DNA of 64,000 nucleotides from Mycobacterium sp. JS623 (GTDB lineage: Bacteria; Actinomycetota; Actinomycetes; Mycobacteriales; Mycobacteriaceae). The stretch is from assembly GCF_000328565.1 (NCBI RefSeq), contig NC_019966.1, positions 1,922,001 to 1,986,000 on the forward strand, in the 5' to 3' direction. The notes under the pieces are model-generated. The model saw only the letters and a list, made by a program, of their open reading frames with translations. It made no database searches and was not told the origin of the DNA. Position numbers and translations under genes: made by a program. Below are positions 19,725 to 28,959 of the stretch, in pieces. Positions within the stretch are counted from its first letter, which is position 1. Each line of letters begins with the position of its first letter.

Positions 19725-22676
19725 ATGCCGGATCCGTTCACAACGCAGCGCGACGTGAGTCTTGCCGTCGCGGCGGAGTTGCACGCGGCCGGATTCGACG
19801 ATGCCGAAGAGATAGGCCGCGGTGGATTCGGGATCGTCTACCGCTGCATCCAGGCCGAATTGGACCGCACGGTGGCCGTGAAGGTCCTTACGGCTGATCT
19901 TGAGGAGAACCGGGAGCGGTTCGTCCGTGAACAGCGGGCGATGGGCCGGCTGACTGGTCACCCCAACATCGTTGGCGTGCTGCAGGTCGGCAGAACCGAC
20001 ACCGGTTATCCGTATCTCGTGATGACCTATTACCGGCGCGGTTCCCTCGATGCGCGCATACGCCGAGACGGTCCGCTGCCACTGGCTGAAGTGTTGCGTC
20101 TTGGGGTGAAGTTGGTCGGCGCGCTGGAGACCGCGCACCGCGCCGAGATACTGCATCGCGACATCAAGCCGGGAAACATCTTGTATACCGACTACGGAGA
20201 GCCAGCGCTGAGCGACTTCGGGATCGCCCATGTCACTGGAGCGTTCAAGACGGCTACCGGCACGTTCACCGGTTCACCGGCATTCACGGCACCGGAAATC
20301 CTCAGCGGTGATCCACCGAGCAAGAGCTCCGACATCTACGGACTGGGCGCGACGCTGTTCTGTGCGCTGACCGGACATGCAGCCTACGAACGTCGCAGCG
20401 GCGAACAGCTGGTGACACAGTTTCTGCGCATCGCCACCGAGCCGGCGCCTGATCTGCGCGAATCCGGCACTCCAGATGACGTCGCCGCCGTGATCGAACG
20501 CGCGATGGCGCGCGACCCGGAAGACCGTCCGTCAGCGTTGGCGCTAGGTGACGCGCTCCGACAGCTCCAGGAGAACTACGGCATTCCTGTCGACGAGATA
20601 CCACTCCAGGGTGAGCCCGAGCTGGATCAACCGGGGCGAGGGCCGGTGGCCCCGTCCAGGCTGCGCCGTACGCTGAGCAATCTTCCTTTGGAGCTCACCA
20701 GTTTCGTCGGCCGCGGCGCAGAACTGGCGGCGCTGAAGAGCCTCATCACTACGTACCGGCTGGTGACAGTTACCGGGATCGGCGGAGTGGGGAAGACGCG
20801 AGTAGCGCTGCGCGCAGCGGCCGACATTTCCGGTGCCTTTCGGGACGGCGTGCGGCTCGTCGAATTAGGTGAACTAGGCGACGGGTGCGCGGTGACCGAC
20901 GTGGTCGCTGCGGCTCTGGGTTTGCGCGACGATTCCGCAGCGCCGTTGAACGAGGTGCTGATCGACTACCTGAGCTCCCGCGAACTCCTAGTGATCCTCG
21001 ACAACTGTGAGCAGGTGGTCGACGCCGCGGCAAAGCTTGCTGAGATGCTGCTGCGCGCCTGCCCCGATCTGCGAATCCTCACGACAAGCCGCGAGGGTCT
21101 GGGCATCGGCGGGGAGGCGGTGCTGCCACTGTCCCCGTTGGCCGACGACGCGGTGATGCTGTTTGCCGAGCGCTCCGCGGCCGCGGTACGAGGCTTCGCG
21201 CTGGCCGAGAACGAGGCCACCGTTGCTGCGATCTGTTCCCGGCTGGATGGCCTGCCGTTGGCGATCGAACTGGCCGCAGCGAAGCTGCGCGCGATGTCGC
21301 CCGAGCAGATCCTGGAGCGCCTGGATAACCGATACGCGCTGCTGACCCGAGGCAGGCGAGGCGCGCCGCCGCGTCAACAATCACTGGCGTGGAGCGTCGG
21401 CTGGAGCTATGACCTGTGCACCCCGGCCGAACAGCGGCTGTGGGCGCGGCTGTCCGTTTTCGCGGGCAGCTTCGAACTTCAAGCCGCAGAGGATGTTTGC
21501 GGTGAGGGGCATCCGGTCGATCTCATCGATCTTTTGACTTCGTTGGTGGACAAGTCGATTCTGATCCGCACCGAATCCAACGGCGTAGTGCGCTTTCGGC
21601 TTCTCGATACGCTGCGTGACTACGGCCGCGAGAAGATTCACGAAACGGGCGATTACATCCAACTGCGGCGCCGCCACCTCGATTCGTACCGACGGTTAAC
21701 GCGTGACGCTGCAGCGGAGTGGTTCAGTTCTCGGCAAATCGAATGGATCGCGCGCCTCGAACGAGAATTGCCAAATCTACGGGAGGCGATCGAGTTCGGC
21801 CTGACCGCGTCTCCCGAGGTCGTGGTCCGGATGGCCACTGACCTCGGCGTGTTTTGGGCGACGCACGGTCTGTTTGGCGAGGGACGCCGTTGGCTGGATC
21901 GGGCGCTGGCCGCGACGCCGCCCGAGGCGACAACCGAACGAATCGAGGCTCTCTACTATGCGAGCTTGCTGGCCTGTGGCCAGCGTGATTTGTCCGCAGC
22001 GGCGGCCCGCGCGCAGGAAGCTCGAGGGCTGGCCGAGCAGCTAGAGGATCCGGGGGCGTGGGCGCGTATAGCTGTCGCCGACGGGTTCGCCGCGCTGTTG
22101 GCGGGTGACGCAGACGGCGCCTGCTTGTGCCTCGACACCGCCGTCGATCGGGCTGCGGACCTCACGACACTGGCGATGGCGCTGGTACTGCTTGGACGGG
22201 CACACGAGTTGCGCGGTGATGCAGATGCCGCGCTCGCGTTCAATCAACGAGCGGTTGAACTATCGGAATCACACGGTGAATCGGTGATTCGTTCGTGGGC
22301 GGTGTGGAGTGTCGGCATCGAAAGCTGGCGCAATGCGCAGCGCCAACAGGCCGTCGAGTTGCTCGAAGACGGTCTGCAGCTGGCTCAGCAACTGCGCGAT
22401 ACCCGGACCGCCGCGTCCTATCTGGAGGTGCTGGCCTGGATCGCCGCCGAGGAAGGCAGGCAGGCACAGGCCGCGGTCATGCTGGCCGCCGCAGAGAAAC
22501 TGGGCGGCGCAACCGGCAACTACGCGTTCCTCTTCCCGAATCTGGCTGCCTTCCATGCGGATTGCGATCAACGCATCCGCAGCTCCATTGACGCGCAAGC
22601 CTACGAGACCGCCCGTCGAACCGGCCAGTCACTTCGTCTCGACGACGCGGTGGCATATGCCCTCGGCGAGGGATGA
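19725..22676 (+). CDS. PknK-like Ser/Thr kinase with MalT-type ATPase and TPR domains
   Basis: 983 residues. Kinase domain (about 25-290): Gly-rich loop from G31, Lys53 in AVKVL, catalytic HRD at 144-146, DFG at 164-166, APE afterwards. An STAND/NB-ARC-like ATPase follows, with Walker A GIGGVGKT at 351-358, LLVILDNCE and GLPLAIELAAAKLRAM. The C-terminal third is TPR-like helical repeats. No HTH is visible at the C-terminus. PknK proteins couple phosphorylation to transcription control. Placed directly before the ketone/phenol operon and opposite a related LuxR regulator at its far end, it is probably a regulator of that pathway. Confidence 0.88.
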   Translation: MPDPFTTQRDVSLAVAAELHAAGFDDAEEIGRGGFGIVYRCIQAELDRTVAVKVLTADLEENRERFVREQRAMGRLTGHPNIVGVLQVGRTDTGYPYLVMTYYRRGSLDARIRRDGPLPLAEVLRLGVKLVGALETAHRAEILHRDIKPGNILYTDYGEPALSDFGIAHVTGAFKTATGTFTGSPAFTAPEILSGDPPSKSSDIYGLGATLFCALTGHAAYERRSGEQLVTQFLRIATEPAPDLRESGTPDDVAAVIERAMARDPEDRPSALALGDALRQLQENYGIPVDEIPLQGEPELDQPGRGPVAPSRLRRTLSNLPLELTSFVGRGAELAALKSLITTYRLVTVTGIGGVGKTRVALRAAADISGAFRDGVRLVELGELGDGCAVTDVVAAALGLRDDSAAPLNEVLIDYLSSRELLVILDNCEQVVDAAAKLAEMLLRACPDLRILTTSREGLGIGGEAVLPLSPLADDAVMLFAERSAAAVRGFALAENEATVAAICSRLDGLPLAIELAAAKLRAMSPEQILERLDNRYALLTRGRRGAPPRQQSLAWSVGWSYDLCTPAEQRLWARLSVFAGSFELQAAEDVCGEGHPVDLIDLLTSLVDKSILIRTESNGVVRFRLLDTLRDYGREKIHETGDYIQLRRRHLDSYRRLTRDAAAEWFSSRQIEWIARLERELPNLREAIEFGLTASPEVVVRMATDLGVFWATHGLFGEGRRWLDRALAATPPEATTERIEALYYASLLACGQRDLSAAAARAQEARGLAEQLEDPGAWARIAVADGFAALLAGDADGACLCLDTAVDRAADLTTLAMALVLLGRAHELRGDADAALAFNQRAVELSESHGESVIRSWAVWSVGIESWRNAQRQQAVELLEDGLQLAQQLRDTRTAASYLEVLAWIAAEEGRQAQAAVMLAAAEKLGGATGNYAFLFPNLAAFHADCDQRIRSSIDAQAYETARRTGQSLRLDDAVAYALGEG

Positions 22677-22713
22677 ACACTGGGAGACAGTTGCGCAACG
22701 TCTGACGGAAGAA

Positions 22714-22749
22714 ACAGGTATCCCGACAGGTATCCATTGGGGTCATTAG
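22714..22749 (+). promoter_or_regulatory. Triple 12-bp direct repeat (site 1)
   Basis: Units at 22714 (ACAGGTATCCCG), 22726 (ACAGGTATCCAT) and 22738 (TGGGGTCATTAG, degenerate) follow with exact 12-bp spacing. It ends 39 bp before the start of the monooxygenase-esterase gene. The same array occurs at 37955 and, inverted, at 55917. Direct-repeat arrays of this kind suit MalT/LuxR-type activators, and two such proteins flank this operon. Confidence 0.7.
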
Positions 22750-22788
22750 GCCGATGTGCGAAGGGTCACATCAAAGCATCGTTGCTGC

Positions 22789-25377
22789 ATGACCAACAGA
22801 GACGTTGATGCAGTAATTGTGGGCGCCGGCTTTTCCGGCCTGTATGCCACCCACCGGCTGCGAAACGTGCAGGGACTCACCGTGCAATGTTTCGAGGCAG
22901 GCGAGGGCCCCGGCGGCGTGTGGTACTGGAATAAGTACCCCGGAGCGCGATGCGACTTCGAAAGCATCTACTACTCCTACACGTTCGATGAAGCGCTGCA
23001 GCGGGAATGGCGATGGACCGAGCGCTTCGCCGCGCAGCCGGAGATCCTGGCCTATCTCAACCACGTCGCGCATCGGTTCGATCTGCGCCGCCACTTCCGG
23101 TTCAACACTCGCGTCACATCGGCGGTGTGGAACGAGGAGACCAACCGCTGGACCGTCCGAAGTGACGACGGCTCCGTCACGACCGCCCGGTTCTTCATCA
23201 ACGCCGCCGGTGCGTTCTCGGTGTTCAAGAAGAACGACTTCCCCGGCCAGGACGATTTCCACGGCACAGTGCTGCACACCAGTCAGTGGCCGGCCGAGGG
23301 GGTCGACCTGACCGGCAAGCGGGTGGCGGTGATCGGCACCGGATCGACCGGAATCCAGGTCATCCAAACCATCGCTCCACAGGTCGGCGAGTTGACTGTG
23401 TTCCAACGCACTCCCAACTTCGCCTGCCCCCTTGGCAATCGGCCGCTTACCGACGAAGACTTCGCACAGGCTGTGGCGGACTTCTCAAGAAATCGGCAGG
23501 AGTCCCGCAATAGCATTGCCGGCGCGCCATATCCGCGCGCCGTGCGATCGGCGTTGATGGACACGCCCGAAGAACGCCGCAAGGTCTACGACGAGTTCTA
23601 CAACGGTGGCGGCTTTCGGATGCTCACCTCGTCCTATTACGACTTGATCTTCAATCCTGTGGCCAACGCGACCGCGGCGGACTTCATCCGGGAGCAGATC
23701 CGCGAGCGGGTCCACGACCCGAAGCTTGCGGAGCTGCTGTGCCCGAACGATCACCCGTACGGGGTCAAACGCGCCACATTCGAGTCGAACTACTTCGAGG
23801 CTTTCAATCTGCCGCACGTGCATCTCGTTGACGCCCGGGCCACGCCGATCGTGCGGATCACCGAGAAGGGCATCGCGACCACAGATCACGAGTATGAGTT
23901 CGATGTGATCGTCCTGGCCACGGGCTTCGACGTTGGCGCCGGAGCCCTGGCGCGGATGGGTGTCATCGGCCGTGGTGGTCGAAAACTGACCGATCATTGG
24001 GCGCACGGTCAACGCGCCTACCTCGGGATAGCCACCCACGGGTTCCCGAACCTGTTCCACATCAACGGACCACAAAGTGCCGCAGCTCTTTTCAACAATC
24101 CGATCGCGATCGAAGACAGCGTCGACTTCGTCGGAAACCTCATCGGATACCTCGATTCGCACGGTCATACCACGGCCGAGGTGACCGACTTGGCTGAGGA
24201 CCGGTACAACGAGCTGGTTCGGGAGGTCGCCGACGCGACGCTGTTCCCGACGGCGACCACGTGGTACATGGGCGACAACATTCCCGGCAAGCCGCGCACG
24301 CCGCTCTCGTTGTTCACCGGCGCGCCGATGTACCGGGCGATTTGCGCAGAGGTCGAGACCACCGGTTACGCCGGCTTCTCATTTGACGGAGAGAACCGGC
24401 CGCTGTCCAGCTTGATCAAGCTCGACGGCTCCGCGGTGTTCTTTCTGGCCGGCTTGCAGAACATGGGCGTCAAGCCGTTGGAGGACTGCACGCTCGAAGA
24501 GGCCCGGGCCGCCATGGATTCGTTCAAACACATGCAGCTGCCGGTCGCCGACGACGTCAGCATCGTTGATGCGCGGTATCCGACCGAGGGGGGGCATCGC
24601 AAGGTGCGGGTATACCGGCCGCCGGTCGAGGGTCCCCTGCCGGTAGTGGTCTTCAACCACGGCGGCGGCTGGATCGGCGGCAGCCTCGACCTTTACGACG
24701 AGCCCTGCGCAACCCTGGCGCGTCGTGTTGGTGCTGTTGTCGTGTCGCCGGACTATCGCCTCGCCCCCGAGCATCCGTTCCCCGCGGCCACCGACGACGC
24801 CGTCGCGGCGGTACGCTGGGCCGCCGACCACATCACCGAGTTCGGCGGTGATCCGCAGCGGATCGCGGTTGCCGGGGAAAGTGCCGGCGCCAATTTGGCC
24901 GCGGTTGTCGCACTGCGCCTGCGCGATGAAGGTGGCCCGCAGTTGCAGGCGCAGGTCCTCATCACCCCACCAGTCGATTTCCTCGCCGACACTGAGTCGC
25001 GCAGGCAGTTCGCGCACGGGCCGATCATCTCGATGGAACTTGCCATGCGGATGGCGTCGCTGTACCTCGGTGATCCGGCCAATGCAGTGTCACCGCACGC
25101 CTCGCCTGCGCGAGCAGAGGACCTGTCCGGGTTGCCGCCGGCCCTGGTCGTCACGATGGAAATCGACCCGACGCGCGACGAGGCCGAGAACTACGCTCAA
25201 GCATTGGCTACCGCTGGAGTGCCGACCGTCTGCCGGCGCATTGACAGGCTGTGCCACGCCGCGTTTGAGCTGTCGGGCGCAATACCCCGGGCGGCCGAAA
25301 TTCACACGGCGATCGCGGAATTCCTTACGCCGCTACTGTCTGCACAGCTGGCTGCGACCGAACCTGCGCTGGGGTAA
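22789..25377 (+). CDS. Baeyer-Villiger monooxygenase fused to HSL-type esterase
   Basis: 862 residues in one frame. The N-terminal part (about 1-570) is a flavin Baeyer-Villiger monooxygenase: GAGFSG (12-17, FAD), the fingerprint FHGTVLHTSQW (157-167) and a second GTGSTG (183-188, NADPH). The C-terminal part (about 590-862) is a hormone-sensitive-lipase-like hydrolase: HGGG from H624, GESAG with Ser698, Asp793 and His823. One chain could oxidise a ketone to an ester and hydrolyse it. Since a phenol hydroxylase follows, an aryl alkyl ketone (acetophenone type) giving phenol plus a short acid is the natural prediction. ATG 22789 is chosen over an upstream in-frame codon because the Rossmann strand begins right after it. 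It heads the operon under repeat site 1. Confidence 0.9.
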   Translation: MTNRDVDAVIVGAGFSGLYATHRLRNVQGLTVQCFEAGEGPGGVWYWNKYPGARCDFESIYYSYTFDEALQREWRWTERFAAQPEILAYLNHVAHRFDLRRHFRFNTRVTSAVWNEETNRWTVRSDDGSVTTARFFINAAGAFSVFKKNDFPGQDDFHGTVLHTSQWPAEGVDLTGKRVAVIGTGSTGIQVIQTIAPQVGELTVFQRTPNFACPLGNRPLTDEDFAQAVADFSRNRQESRNSIAGAPYPRAVRSALMDTPEERRKVYDEFYNGGGFRMLTSSYYDLIFNPVANATAADFIREQIRERVHDPKLAELLCPNDHPYGVKRATFESNYFEAFNLPHVHLVDARATPIVRITEKGIATTDHEYEFDVIVLATGFDVGAGALARMGVIGRGGRKLTDHWAHGQRAYLGIATHGFPNLFHINGPQSAAALFNNPIAIEDSVDFVGNLIGYLDSHGHTTAEVTDLAEDRYNELVREVADATLFPTATTWYMGDNIPGKPRTPLSLFTGAPMYRAICAEVETTGYAGFSFDGENRPLSSLIKLDGSAVFFLAGLQNMGVKPLEDCTLEEARAAMDSFKHMQLPVADDVSIVDARYPTEGGHRKVRVYRPPVEGPLPVVVFNHGGGWIGGSLDLYDEPCATLARRVGAVVVSPDYRLAPEHPFPAATDDAVAAVRWAADHITEFGGDPQRIAVAGESAGANLAAVVALRLRDEGGPQLQAQVLITPPVDFLADTESRRQFAHGPIISMELAMRMASLYLGDPANAVSPHASPARAEDLSGLPPALVVTMEIDPTRDEAENYAQALATAGVPTVCRRIDRLCHAAFELSGAIPRAAEIHTAIAEFLTPLLSAQLAATEPALG

Positions 25378-25393
25378 GCCGTTGACGCCCTTC

Positions 25394-25777
25394 ATGATTG
25401 AGGTCAGTGACCTGATCGACGGAGTCACGCCTCCGGTACCTCGGACCGAGCCGAGCAGAACTCGGCCGGTCGCGCAGGCTACCGATTCTCAGGTGGTCAT
25501 CCGCTCATCGGCAGAACAGCTCGTAAGCGAAGCTAACGCGGTGTTGTCCGCGAACGGCGAGACCATCACCTTGGTCGACGACAGTGGCCCCAGCGAGCTC
25601 GCTTTCAGCCTCAGTTACCGCGACCGTGTCGCCCGGATACGGACCACGGTGTCCGGTCGGACGGCGACAGCAGAGCTGGCGTACGCAGGTACACCGCAGC
25701 CGCTGCGACAGCTCACCGGCGAAGACCAGCTGCGCGCATTGCTACTCAACCTGGTAGCTGGCGCCAGCGTCAATTGA
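25394..25777 (+). CDS. Small protein in the DmpK position, family not recognised
   Basis: 127 residues from ATG 25394 (TTG 25382 also possible), between the monooxygenase-esterase and the phenol hydroxylase beta subunit. In proteobacterial phenol hydroxylase operons this slot holds dmpK, an accessory subunit needed for an active oxygenase. I do not see DmpK similarity. The first 45 residues are polar and Pro/Thr-rich; then there is a compact region with two beta stretches (ELAFSLSYRDRVARIRTTV, TATAELAYAG) and a C-terminal helix. It is probably co-translated with its neighbours. It could replace DmpK in assembly or metal loading, but that is only positional inference. Confidence 0.65.
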   Translation: MIEVSDLIDGVTPPVPRTEPSRTRPVAQATDSQVVIRSSAEQLVSEANAVLSANGETITLVDDSGPSELAFSLSYRDRVARIRTTVSGRTATAELAYAGTPQPLRQLTGEDQLRALLLNLVAGASVN

Positions 25778-25798
25778 AACAGATATAGGAGTACGCCC

Positions 25799-26806
25799 GT
25801 GCAATATGAATTGCGCTACCGGGTCATCGAAGCCAAGCGCAACACCTATCAGAACCTCATCGACCGATACGGCGATCAGCCAGCCAGCCGCTATCTGGAG
25901 GGCACCGTCGACGTCCAACCTCAGGAGAACTTCCATTACCGGCCGACGTGGGCACCTGACTGCGAACTGTACGACCCACGGTTCACCGCGTTACAGCTAA
26001 GCGACAGTTACAGTTTCGTCGATCCTCGGCAGTACTTCTACACGCCATATGTCACCGCCCGCTGCGCTCTGCATGATGCGTTCGCAAAGACGTTGGGGTA
26101 CATCCAGGAGCGCGATCTGCTAATGCGGATGCCAGACGCCTGGCGCGAAGTTCTGGTCTCGGTGATCGTTCCATTGAGGCATTTCGAGTCGGCCGCGCAG
26201 CTGGTGAGTGTGGCCGGTGCACGCTTCGCCGACGGCACATCCATCGAACAGTGCTGCACGTTCGCGGCGTTCGACCGGATCGGCAACGCCCAGATGCTGT
26301 CTCACATCGGCCTCGAACTCGCGGGCGGCCGGGCGGACGCGCTCGATACCGCGAAACACAATTGGCTCGACACCGAGCACCTGCAGCCGCTGCGCCGGCT
26401 CGCGGAGGAAATCATGGTGGTGTCGGACTGGGCAGAAGGCCTTCTCGCAATAGATTTGGTCGATTCGCTGATCTATCCGGTGCTGTACCGCGACCTCGAT
26501 GATGCCGCCCTTATGAGCGGTGCCGGCGCCTATAGCATGCTCGCCCAGCACTTTACGGCTTGGTTTGCAGATCACCGCAAATGGATTGACGCCTTGACTC
26601 GCGAATGGAGTGACGACCCGAACCACGGTGACAACAACCGAGCCACGCTCGCGCAGATAACACAGAGGTGGCAACCGCGAGTGCATAGTGCAGTCGCCGC
26701 CCTGGCCGCCGCGATCGATGCGAGCGAGCCGAGTGTGCGCTCGACCGAGCTGCTGGCCGGCACCACCGGGCCCGCCTGGGCGCAGACGACAGCAGGTGCG
26801 GCATGA
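25799..26806 (+). CDS. dmpL: Phenol hydroxylase beta subunit (DmpL type)
   Basis: 335 residues from GTG 25799, with TAGGAG upstream. Non-catalytic beta subunit of a group-1 soluble di-iron monooxygenase. Recognised by NTYQNLIDRYGDQPASRYLE, NFHYRPTW, DPRQYFY and VPLRHFE, which follow the DmpL/P1 pattern throughout. It forms the (alpha-beta-gamma)2 hydroxylase with the products of dmpN and dmpO. The stop overlaps the start of the effector gene. Confidence 0.93.
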   Translation: MQYELRYRVIEAKRNTYQNLIDRYGDQPASRYLEGTVDVQPQENFHYRPTWAPDCELYDPRFTALQLSDSYSFVDPRQYFYTPYVTARCALHDAFAKTLGYIQERDLLMRMPDAWREVLVSVIVPLRHFESAAQLVSVAGARFADGTSIEQCCTFAAFDRIGNAQMLSHIGLELAGGRADALDTAKHNWLDTEHLQPLRRLAEEIMVVSDWAEGLLAIDLVDSLIYPVLYRDLDDAALMSGAGAYSMLAQHFTAWFADHRKWIDALTREWSDDPNHGDNNRATLAQITQRWQPRVHSAVAALAAAIDASEPSVRSTELLAGTTGPAWAQTTAGAA

Positions 26807-27087
26807 GCCCAACTGTTCGCCAGGTCGGCATAGACATTCAGGAATCCGAAGACAACCGCGCGCTCATAGAAGCGATCAAGGCGGACAATCCGGACCTGAC
26901 CATTCGACATATGCCGGGCCTGGTGAAACTCCAGTCAGTCGGGCAGATCGTCATCAACCGGCAAACGGTTGAAGAGAAGCTCGGCCGTGACTGGGAGACA
27001 GGTGAATTCCAGCTGGCGATCGTGTCGTATGCAGGGAACTTCGCCGAGTGGGACGACGACCAAATCATTGTGAAATGGGAGCACTGA
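26803..27087 (+). CDS. dmpM: Phenol hydroxylase effector protein (DmpM type)
   Basis: 94 residues. Small cofactor-free coupling protein that binds the hydroxylase and gates oxygen activation. The MmoB/DmpM family pattern is clear: residues NRALIEAIKADNPD, then INRQTVEEKLGRDW and GEFQLAIVSYAGNF. Length matches the family (about 90). ATGA overlap with dmpL; one base separates it from the alpha-subunit start. Confidence 0.92.
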   Translation: MSPTVRQVGIDIQESEDNRALIEAIKADNPDLTIRHMPGLVKLQSVGQIVINRQTVEEKLGRDWETGEFQLAIVSYAGNFAEWDDDQIIVKWEH

Positions 27088-27088
27088 C

Positions 27089-28624
27089 GTGACGATTGAA
27101 GCCGCCAAACCGACCCGCAAGAAGCTTCCACTAAAGGAACGCTACGCACGCCTGACGCGCGATCTGGATTGGGAACCCAGCTATGTTTCAAGGGAGGAAC
27201 TGTTCCCGTACACCCGCTATGAGGGCATCAAGATCCACGACTGGGACGGGTGGCAAGATCCCTTCCGACTCACCGTCGACGCGTATTACAAGTACCAGGC
27301 GGAAAAGGACAAACGCCTGTACGCCGTCCTGGACAGCTTCGCACAAGGGCAGGGTCACCTGACCCTGTCCGACGCCAGCTATTTCAACGCGATCAAGCTG
27401 TTCATCCAGGGCGTCACGCCACTGGAATACGCCGCACACCGCCATTTCGCTTTCCTGGCAAGGCATCTGGAAGGCCCCGCGCCTCGATTCGCTGCGCTGT
27501 GCCAGAGCATCGACGAGCTACGGCACTGCCAGACCCAGATTCACACCATCAGCAATTACAACAAGTACTACGGCGGGTTTCACAGCTGGTCGAAGATGCA
27601 CGACCGGGTCTGGTACCTGTCAGTCCCGAAATCGCTTTTGGATGACGCGATGGCCGCGGGTCCGTTCGAGTTTCTCATCTCGATCTCGTTCAGCTTCGAG
27701 TATTTGTTGACCAACCTGCTGTTTGTGCCGTTCATGAGCGGCGCAAGCTTCAACGGCGACCTGCCCACGATGTCTTTCGGGTTCTCTGCGCAGTCCGACG
27801 AAAGTCGCCATATGACACTGGGATTAGAGGCGATCAAGTTCCTGCTCGAACAGGACGAAGGCAACGTGCCGATCATCCAGGACTGGATCGACAAGTGGTT
27901 CTGGCGGGCGTACCGCATGTCCGCGTTGGTCGCCGCGATGATGGATTACATGCTGCCCAAGCCGGTGATGTGCTGGAAAGAGGCCTTCGAGCTCTACTTC
28001 GAAGAACAGATGCTGGGCGGCCTGTTTCCGGACCTGGCCTATTACGGCATCAACCCGCCGCGCCACGTCAACGACGCAATTGCCGAGAAGGACAGGCTTT
28101 CTCACGAGGTCTATCGCATTTTGCACAACTTCTCGTTTGCCGCCGCGTTGACGACCCACACTCCGAATGACAAGCACATGGAGTGGTTGTCGCAGCAGTA
28201 CCCTGACACGTTCGACCGCTACTACCGACCCGTCTGGAACAAGCATCGGCGGATCGAGGAAGCCGGTGGCCGTGTCTTCTTCCAGGGCCTGCCCCAACTG
28301 TGTCAGGTGTGCCAGGTCCCGATGGCGTTCAGCGAGGTCAGCGATCCGACGCGGATCAGCCTGCGCCGCAGCGAGTTCCGCGGCGAGGCGTTCCACACCT
28401 GCAGTGACGGCTGCAAGTGGATCTTCGACCGCGAACCCGAAAAGTACGCGCAGGCGTGGCTGCCGGTGCACCAGATCTATCAGGGTAACTGCGGGGGCGC
28501 CACCATACCGGAGGTCCTGGCCTGGTACGGCATCCAGGACGGCGAAAACGGCGAGTACCGAGGATCGGCCGACCAGCTGGCGTGGGCAGCGTGGCACGCC
28601 GACGAGACGGGGACGGCGAAATGA
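27089..28624 (+). CDS. dmpN: Phenol hydroxylase alpha (catalytic di-iron) subunit (DmpN type)
   Basis: 511 residues, GTG start. Carboxylate-bridged di-iron oxygenase subunit that inserts oxygen into phenol to give catechol. All six iron ligands are present: Glu113 (PLEY), Glu143 and His146 (DELRH), Glu204 (FEY), Glu238 and His241 (DESRH). The C-terminal region has the Cys-containing YHS-like segment (CQVCQVP, HTCSDGC, KWIFDREPEKY) typical of phenol and toluene monooxygenases of this group. Most actinobacteria hydroxylate phenol with a two-component flavin enzyme instead, so this system is notable. Confidence 0.94.
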   Translation: MTIEAAKPTRKKLPLKERYARLTRDLDWEPSYVSREELFPYTRYEGIKIHDWDGWQDPFRLTVDAYYKYQAEKDKRLYAVLDSFAQGQGHLTLSDASYFNAIKLFIQGVTPLEYAAHRHFAFLARHLEGPAPRFAALCQSIDELRHCQTQIHTISNYNKYYGGFHSWSKMHDRVWYLSVPKSLLDDAMAAGPFEFLISISFSFEYLLTNLLFVPFMSGASFNGDLPTMSFGFSAQSDESRHMTLGLEAIKFLLEQDEGNVPIIQDWIDKWFWRAYRMSALVAAMMDYMLPKPVMCWKEAFELYFEEQMLGGLFPDLAYYGINPPRHVNDAIAEKDRLSHEVYRILHNFSFAAALTTHTPNDKHMEWLSQQYPDTFDRYYRPVWNKHRRIEEAGGRVFFQGLPQLCQVCQVPMAFSEVSDPTRISLRRSEFRGEAFHTCSDGCKWIFDREPEKYAQAWLPVHQIYQGNCGGATIPEVLAWYGIQDGENGEYRGSADQLAWAAWHADETGTAK

Positions 28625-28941
28625 CCGTTAAGGCGTTGTACAACTACGAATTCCCATCGGCCGACCGCGCAGAGGTGTTTGGCGACGACCAGCTCGTGTA
28701 CGTCCTGTGGGACGGCAACCCGCTGTTGTGTTCAGCGGCGTGCTTCCGTGTGCCGAAGGCGACGTCATTCGCCCAGTTCCTCCAGACAACGGTGTATCCC
28801 TGGGCCGCGTCCGACCCCGATTTCGACCCCGACACTGTGCGCGATTGGCGGCTCTTCGACGAGCCGATCAGCCCTGCGGCGGATCGATCGCTGGCGCAGC
28901 TGGGGGTGGGGCACAAAGCGCTACTGAAGTTCTCCACCTAG
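28621..28941 (+). CDS. dmpO: Phenol hydroxylase gamma subunit (DmpO type)
   Basis: 106 residues from ATG 28621, overlapping the dmpN stop (ATGA). It matches the DmpO/P4 pattern: VKALYNYEFPSADRAE, DQLVYVLWDGNPLLCS, PWAASDPDFDP and the ending LGVGHKALLKFST. Gamma subunit of the hydroxylase. It is slightly shorter than proteobacterial homologues because it lacks their C-terminal tail. Confidence 0.9.
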   Translation: MTVKALYNYEFPSADRAEVFGDDQLVYVLWDGNPLLCSAACFRVPKATSFAQFLQTTVYPWAASDPDFDPDTVRDWRLFDEPISPAADRSLAQLGVGHKALLKFST

Positions 28942-28959
28942 GCGCCGGGGAAGCGGCCC

